A stretch of 64,000 bases of DNA. It comes from Medicago truncatula (Eukaryota; Streptophyta; Magnoliopsida; Fabales; Fabaceae). The DNA is taken from the NCBI RefSeq assembly GCF_003473485.1, contig NC_053042.1, positions 36,546,762-36,610,761 of the forward strand, in the 5' to 3' direction. Positions 58,552 through 64,000 of this stretch are shown one piece after another. The notes below the pieces were generated by a model that had not been told where the DNA came from, searched no databases, and was given only the letters and a program-made list of their open reading frames with translations. Each line of letters opens with the position of its first letter. Position 1 is the first letter of the stretch. The position numbers were made by a program, and so were the translations under genes.

Positions 58552-60511
58552 ATGATGGATGATACTGTGACCAAAATGGATACTGCTAATGGCTCTGTGA
58601 ATAAGCCTGTGGATGTGGCTTCTTTGGATTGTAAAAAGGTTGAAGATCATGGTCATGTCAATGGAAAAAGTGATAGTGATTCCAATTCTTTGTTGACGAC
58701 ACTCCCTAAAAGAGGAGGAATGGCTCGAAAATTGGATAAGACATGTAGGAGAGTGCAGTGGACTGATACCATTGGAAACAAGCTTGTTGAGGTGTTGGAA
58801 TATGAACCAAGGTAAAAAAATTATCAGTTACATTACATTTTACAACCAAAGTAATTGTTTTTTCTTTTGATATATGCTGAAACTTTAATTGTGTGTGTCA
58901 GTAACAGTGTGTGCTGGTTCAGTTGAGTTGTATATCAACTGTTATTGGAAGTTGTTATAGTTGTGACCAAAACTCATTTTAACCATAGTGTGTATACTAG
59001 AAAAAAGTAGTTGAAATTGGTTTGTTTTGTTTTCCTTGTTTTGTACAAGTGTGTGAAGCAATGTGATGTTATGTCTGTTATTTTAATGTTGCATATGGAA
59101 TGGAATCTTTGGTAAATAAGCTACTATTATTCAATAAATTGATCAAATCTGTAAAACATTCATGTCTATTGTTTCCACATTCATTATCTCTGAAATATGA
59201 ACTGTGGTTCTTGGCCAAGGGAAGCTATGGTTAGAATGTGAAAATGAGTTTGTGGGATTTGGATTCGATAAATTCCAAAATCCTTGAAGTTCCTACATTT
59301 AGGCAAAATCCTATTAGGAGATGATTTGGAGTCAGATTTGTAGGGTGCGGTTAAGATTAAAAAAACTTTGCGATCTGTATAAATGGCTGCTGAAACTTCA
59401 GTGATTTTGGTATTTAGAGAATCCAAATCCAGTGTTTTTGAAAAACAACATAAATAGACACAACTTTCTGGTCTGTCTGAATGGTAAGTTGAAGTATGAA
59501 TGAGGAACTGATTGGGCTGGATAATGGATTGCATCATTTTGTAGTGTCTAGTCTGTTTTGCATATTTTGTAGTCCTTTTGAAACACACATTCTTCTAAGT
59601 TGGACATCATTAGAGGAATTTGTATTTGCTGCAGTCAACAATTCACGCATTCGTACATCGTTGGATCGAGATCTGTCTGTCCAGATATTAAGATGGTATT
59701 TCAGTTTTTTTAAAATCAAATATGCATTAAAAGATGAACTGTCTAATCTTGATCCAACTGTCACAGATGTCTGACTGCATCAATGCATAGATTTACTGAC
59801 TACAGCAAATCCAAATCTTAGCACCTAAGGATTAACATCTGCAAATGTTAAATATTACTGAAGTGGTGGAATACATCTTTGGCTGGTAATAGAATGAGAT
59901 GGGTGGGATAGTGAATTAGTGATACAGACAAGCACATAGTGGATTCTGAAGGAACGGATGACACTAATTAAATTGAGGGAGGTTTATTGGTCAACATTTC
60001 TGCTTAACGAAATTCATGCCATAAAGACAAGTGTTTGGTGGAAAAAATACTTCAGTTATTACATAGAAACTGGAAATAAAACTTGCAGCTCCATTAAAAC
60101 TGATTGTGATATGATAGAAACTGTTGGGGAAAGGGAGAGCAGAAACTAGCACAATAGGTGGTCTTTTTTCTTGAATTACTTAACTTGTAACTAGATGTAT
60201 AATGCAACGGTGAAAATTGATAGGAGCTGCTTCTATGTATGATGCTGGAAGAGAAGGAAAAATAAATAAAAAATAACCAATGCTTTCTTGTCTACTTGGG
60301 ATACACTGTAGCAAAGAAATTTGAATAGAACAGAAATGCTATCAATACACTTTTGAATACACTCCTTATGATATGTCAAAATGTGTTTTACTTCTATATC
60401 TCTAGATGTGTCATGTATCCATTATTATCTGACATTTGGTCGCCAAATTGCGTGTGCAGTGATGTTAGTGACTCGGATGATGAGGATTCTTGTATCTGCT
60501 CAATAATGTAG
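58552..60511 (+). CDS. Small plant protein ending in a CaaX box
   Basis: Two coding exons, 58552-58811 and 60460-60511, joined AG|T, give 103 residues. The N-terminal half is polar. The conserved-looking core is GGMARKLDKTCRRVQWTD followed by IGNKLVEVLEYEP, and exon 2 encodes SDVSDSDDEDSCICSIM. The terminus C-S-I-M fits a farnesylation CaaX box (Met at X), and a second cysteine two residues upstream could be palmitoylated, so attachment to membranes is likely. I recall similar short plant proteins without an assigned function. Two adjacent ATGs (58552, 58555) are possible starts. A transcribed leader of about 380 bases (58170-58551) is plausible, and the intron is 1.65 kb with nothing else recognised in it. 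The tiny 52-base last exon is easy to miss and carries the whole lipidation signal. Confidence 0.82.
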
Positions 60512-61298
60512 AGATGATTCTGATAACCTGTCTCAAACTTTCTACTGAATTAATCGAAGGAACATTATTGGGGCCGCAGAGCCCAAATTTGAAGTAAATA
60601 TAAAGCAACTCTCCAACAACCAAGATAGAGATCTAGTTCATCTAACCGGATTTTGACAATTTCTTGGGTGGACACCTGCAAGTTCTCTATGCAGATCAAA
60701 CTAAACACATGATATCCATCAATTTTGATTTGGACGGTGCTGATTCGAGCATAGGTTCCATGTATGAAAACTAAATGAGCAGTTTCATGCTTCTCGAAAT
60801 ATTATACATTCAATTGCTTAGTTCATGTTGTAAATGAAAGAGGAGATACCTCAATCTTTTTTTTCCTTTTAATTTCCTAGTTACTCGTGCAATTTTGCTA
60901 CAAGGGTTCTTTGGTTATATCAGTTTGTGCGCTCCTGGTCCCTGGAGTTTGTATACAGTTGTACTTTTCATATATTAACAACCTATGTTGCTTAGATTGT
61001 CTACACTAAAACTACTTTTAACTGATTCAAACATTGCCTTGTGAGCATAAGATTTGAGAACACCTCAAATTGCATAGCTGCAACATAAACAGCAACAAAT
61101 ACACTCTTCATTGATCACAACATAACCATTCACAAACCAAAAACAAAACAATTACAGGACACAAGAATTAGACACACATACAATGAAATCATCCCAACAA
61201 ACTTTTAATGAATGAATGAATGAATAATCCACAGAAGCATCAAAATTCGATGCATTGTATATTTTCTAAGTTTCTGTTTCTTCAAGCACTCGGCCACA
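60512..61298. other. 3' region between two convergent genes
   Basis: Likely 3' untranslated sequence of the CaaX gene (to perhaps 61000) and of the minus-strand gene that ends at 61299. No other gene was seen. Confidence 0.5.
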
Positions 61299-62371
61299 TC
61301 ATTGACAACGAATTGTAGTGGAGACATTATAACTAGGAGAAACCAACCAGTTTGAAAGACTAGCATCAACTGCAATTTCCTGCAACAAAGGCTTCGACTG
61401 AATGGCATTCGATTCCAAGACGCAAGGCGAGAACTTTGAGCTTGATTCCAATACTACAGGCAGCATGCTTGTTTTTTGCTCTGATGGAACATTTTCCTTT
61501 CTCGTTTGTTTACTTGACGCAACTTTTGCTTTGATCGCTTTCCATTGAGTAAGATTCTCTACCGGGTGCAGAACGGAATTCATGTTTATGCTCCTCTCTG
61601 GTTCACTCAAATTCGATTTCAACTTAGCATCGTTCGACTTCTGATTCTTCATCGCATCTTCTTTCTGTTCACTGTTTTCATCACAAACTTCAGCATCCCA
61701 GTAATTCTCCAAACTTTCATCATCCCAATCATACCCTTCATCAAATTCATCATCATCAAACTCATCAATATCAGATTCCTCATACACTATTTCATCCTCC
61801 TCCTCATTGTCATAACTACAGTTATAATATCTATGATTCGACGGGTATCGAATCATCGACACTACAGATCCTTCTCTCTCCGATTCCACAGCAGTCTCCT
61901 TATTTTCATCTTCCTCGTCATCATCCAAAACCTGATAAGAACCAGGGTTTGCTTCATACATCTCAACATTCAAATTAAAGCTAACTTTCTTCTTCTTCTT
62001 GCTCTTAACACCACTCTTCTCCTTTTCTTGATCTCCACCTCTAACAAATAAAATAAAAAATCAAACTTTATATCCATCCATTTACAGATACACACATAAT
62101 AATATTTCTTCACATGAAAAGATCAATAAATACAAACCTGATTTTAGAATATGGTACAATAGATTTCTCTGTTACAGTAGCAAGAACTTGATAGTTTCCA
62201 TATTTCTGCAAAAAGATAAGATTTTTTCAGTGAATTTGCATAAATCAAGAACTTAAGAATGATGGGTTGTTTTGATATACTTACTTGGTTCTCTCCAGCT
62301 AGGACTTTGTAGAGAGTCTTTCTTCGTTTTCTTTTGCTTGTTAAACCAAAACACTGAAGAAAACAACCCAT
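61299..62371 (-). CDS. Plant-specific acidic protein with MGC lipidation-type N-terminus
   Basis: Three exons, 62371-62285, 62205-62138 and 62040-61299, in phase, 298 residues. It begins MGCFLQCFGLTSKRKRRK: Gly2 followed by Cys fits N-myristoylation plus palmitoylation, next to a basic cluster. Exon 3 opens with a lysine-rich run leading to KKVSFNLNVEMYE, a motif I recall from a family of uncharacterised plant proteins that share the MGCF start. It is followed by a long acidic tract (DDDEFDEGYDWDDES, with ESLENYW after it) and a C-terminal part with QWKAIKAKVA and LSNWLVSP. The predicted location is the cytosolic face of a membrane. The function is unknown. The opposite strand has a long open stretch at 61545-62051 that is only a shadow of the acidic codons. 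Confidence 0.85.
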
Positions 62372-64000
62372 TTTCTTTCTTTCTTTCTTTCTCTTTCAAT
62401 GGAAAGAGAAGAAGATAAGAAAGAATGTTTATGTTGGTGTTGTTATTAAAGAGTAATTAAAGAAAGTGATATGAATGCAACTCAGAGAGAGAGAGAGAGA
62501 AACATGTGACAAAGTTTTAAAGCCGTTTGGCTCCAACGAGTTTCTGTTTTTGACAAAGCTCCAACAGGTTTCGAAAATGCTAACGTTAGGATTTTAATGA
62601 TGATTGTTTTGTGGGCGCAACCATTTTTTATTCTTATGAGAGAAAGAAACAATGTTTAGATCTGAAAATTTTTGTTCTCTGTTGTTTGAATATTTATCTT
62701 TTGTTGGGACTAAGATAAGATTGGTCCGGTGGTGGTAATTTGGGATTTACAAGTGTTCATTTTGGAATATCGACTTTTATCCTTTCGATTTTGATTTACA
62801 TGGAACAGTTTATACGGAACTTTAGTTTACATTTAAATGGGTTTTTTTTTTTTTGTAGACGAAAAGATTGGTCTTTTCAAATTAATCGATCTTTAAACCA
62901 GATATCGAGTTTAAAAAAAAATAGTGTAAATCCAATCTAGCCTTCACAAAAGAAAAAAAAAAGTAAAACACTTTTTTTGGTAGGCAATGTGACAATTATA
63001 ATCTGATAATTAGGGCTTTTTCACGTGTCTGCCCCACATGTGAATTTTTATTATCAATTTGCCCTACTTGAAAAATTAAATACCAATATGCCCTAGTTGA
63101 ATTTTTGAACCATGAGTATGCCAAATCATATGGCGCACTTGAACGTGACGTGGCAACGAGTATGCCAATTGAAATGGCGGACTCGTGAAGACTATTTTTT
63201 TTTCTTTTTCTTTTTTTGTTGTTGTTTTGTAGAATTTTTTTTTCAATTTTAATTATTAAAACCTAACTTAAATTAAAAATATTTTTAAAATAGACTAGTA
63301 AACTTCATAATAAAATATAACAACAATAATTATTATTACATTAAAAAATATCACAAAAAATATATATTTTTTAATGATGGAAAAACCGTCCAAAATAACT
63401 TTGCATACACAACTAATCAAAATATTTATAGTTGCTACATATATTAGAAATATTAATTGATATGGCAATTCTAAAAGTTTTGATTGGTTATGTGTACAAA
63501 GTTGTTTTGAACGGTCGACACACTACTATTAAACTCAAACAACAATTTCTACATTTTAAGTTTGTTGTATGATATTTTCAATGATTTAAATAAGTTTTGA
63601 ATGTCTAAATATGCCTATTCATAATTGAGAACAAAATTAGTCAATTTAGCAAAATACATCATCAAAACAAGTTTAAAAAAAATAAAGAATACTTAAATAT
63701 ATGATAATTCTCAAAAACAATCTAAGTTCTTTGCATAACATTTTTTATCAATAAATTTGACAAAACAATTTTGTTTGTAATCAAAATTGGACATTGGAGA
63801 AATACCACAAAGACCTCAACAAGAAAAACTTATTGCCATAAGTTAAAATTCAAATTTTCATGAGTAACAATAAATGTTTTTAACCTCTCCATATTAACCT
63901 CTATATGACAATGTGCTTCAGAATAAATTGAGATCAAGTTTAAATGTGTCTTCAAGCTAAGTAAGAAATTATCTTTAACCTTGTATTTTTCTAAGTAATT
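62372..64000. other. Promoter of the MGC gene and AT-rich end of window
   Basis: Immediately above 62371 are a CTTT run (62373-62392) and a GA run (62485-62501), typical of plant core promoter/leader regions. At about 63015-63190 there is a repeat-like stretch with two hairpin-capable phrases, GCCAAATCATATGGC and GCCAATTGAAATGGC. No gene was seen to the end. Confidence 0.45.

Noticed and set aside
61545-62051. A 168-codon plus-strand open stretch
   Set aside because: It is the reverse complement of the Asp/Glu-rich exon 3 of the minus-strand MGC gene. Such codons give few stops on the other strand. It has hydrophobic low-complexity content and no recognisable domain.
1-64000. A new multi-gene system or gene cluster
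   Set aside because: The intact genes (NCR peptide, two ARID proteins, phosphatase, CX3C protein, caleosin, CaaX protein, MGC protein) have unrelated roles and mixed strands. Duplication and transposition explain the layout better.

Overview
The window is nuclear DNA from a flowering plant, and most likely from Medicago or a close galegoid (IRLC) legume. Genes are split by short GT-AG introns, spacers are very AT-rich, and transposons and miniature inverted-repeat elements (MITEs) are abundant. An Au-type SINE and an L1-type LINE are present. A gene at 1.3-1.6 kb has the two-exon, four-cysteine layout of nodule-specific cysteine-rich (NCR) peptides, a family known essentially from IRLC legumes.

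Layout. 0-6.7 kb: a Stowaway MITE, the NCR gene (minus), a copia gag scrap, a Mutator-type MITE and a decayed LINE. 6.7-15.9 kb: copy A of a segmental duplication. It carries an intact two-exon ARID/ELM2 chromatin protein gene (minus) and a broken E2 ubiquitin-conjugating enzyme gene (minus). 16-24.9 kb: AT-rich DNA, a small Mutator-type MITE, and a young 5'-truncated LINE (minus) with a perfect 16-bp target-site duplication. 24.9-33 kb: a plastid-type serine hydroxymethyltransferase-like gene (plus). It has lost its catalytic core exons, has a 3.6-kb solo LTR in intron 1, and is followed by an acid phosphatase fragment. 33.5-41.1 kb: copy B of the duplication (ARID gene plus E2 pseudogene). 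It is followed by a 1.4-kb long-TIR Mutator-like element (41.4-42.8 kb) and an intact HAD acid phosphatase/vegetative storage protein gene (plus, 43.8-44.8 kb). 46-47.6 kb: a small membrane-anchored protein with ten cysteines in CX3C motifs (minus). 50.6-51.9 kb: a six-exon caleosin gene (minus) with ABRE and RY motifs upstream. 52-58 kb: repeats and RNase H-domain scraps. 58.5-60.5 kb: a small protein ending in a CaaX box (plus). 61.3-62.4 kb: a plant-specific acidic protein with an MGC N-terminus (minus).

How it fits together. The order ARID - E2 - acid phosphatase occurs twice in the same relative orientation, with the first phosphatase reduced to a fragment. This suggests tandem duplication of a three-gene block, later pushed apart by the LINE, the solo LTR and other DNA. 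The copies date insertions against each other: a tRNA-type SINE is shared, whereas an Au SINE and an 810-bp foldback element lie only in the ARID copy A intron, and copy B shows the empty sites. The genes do not form one pathway. All identifications come from reading the sequence; no database search was run. The most notable items are the NCR gene, the core-less SHMT-like gene with preserved splice phases, and the paired filled/empty insertion sites. I found no clear new multi-gene system.
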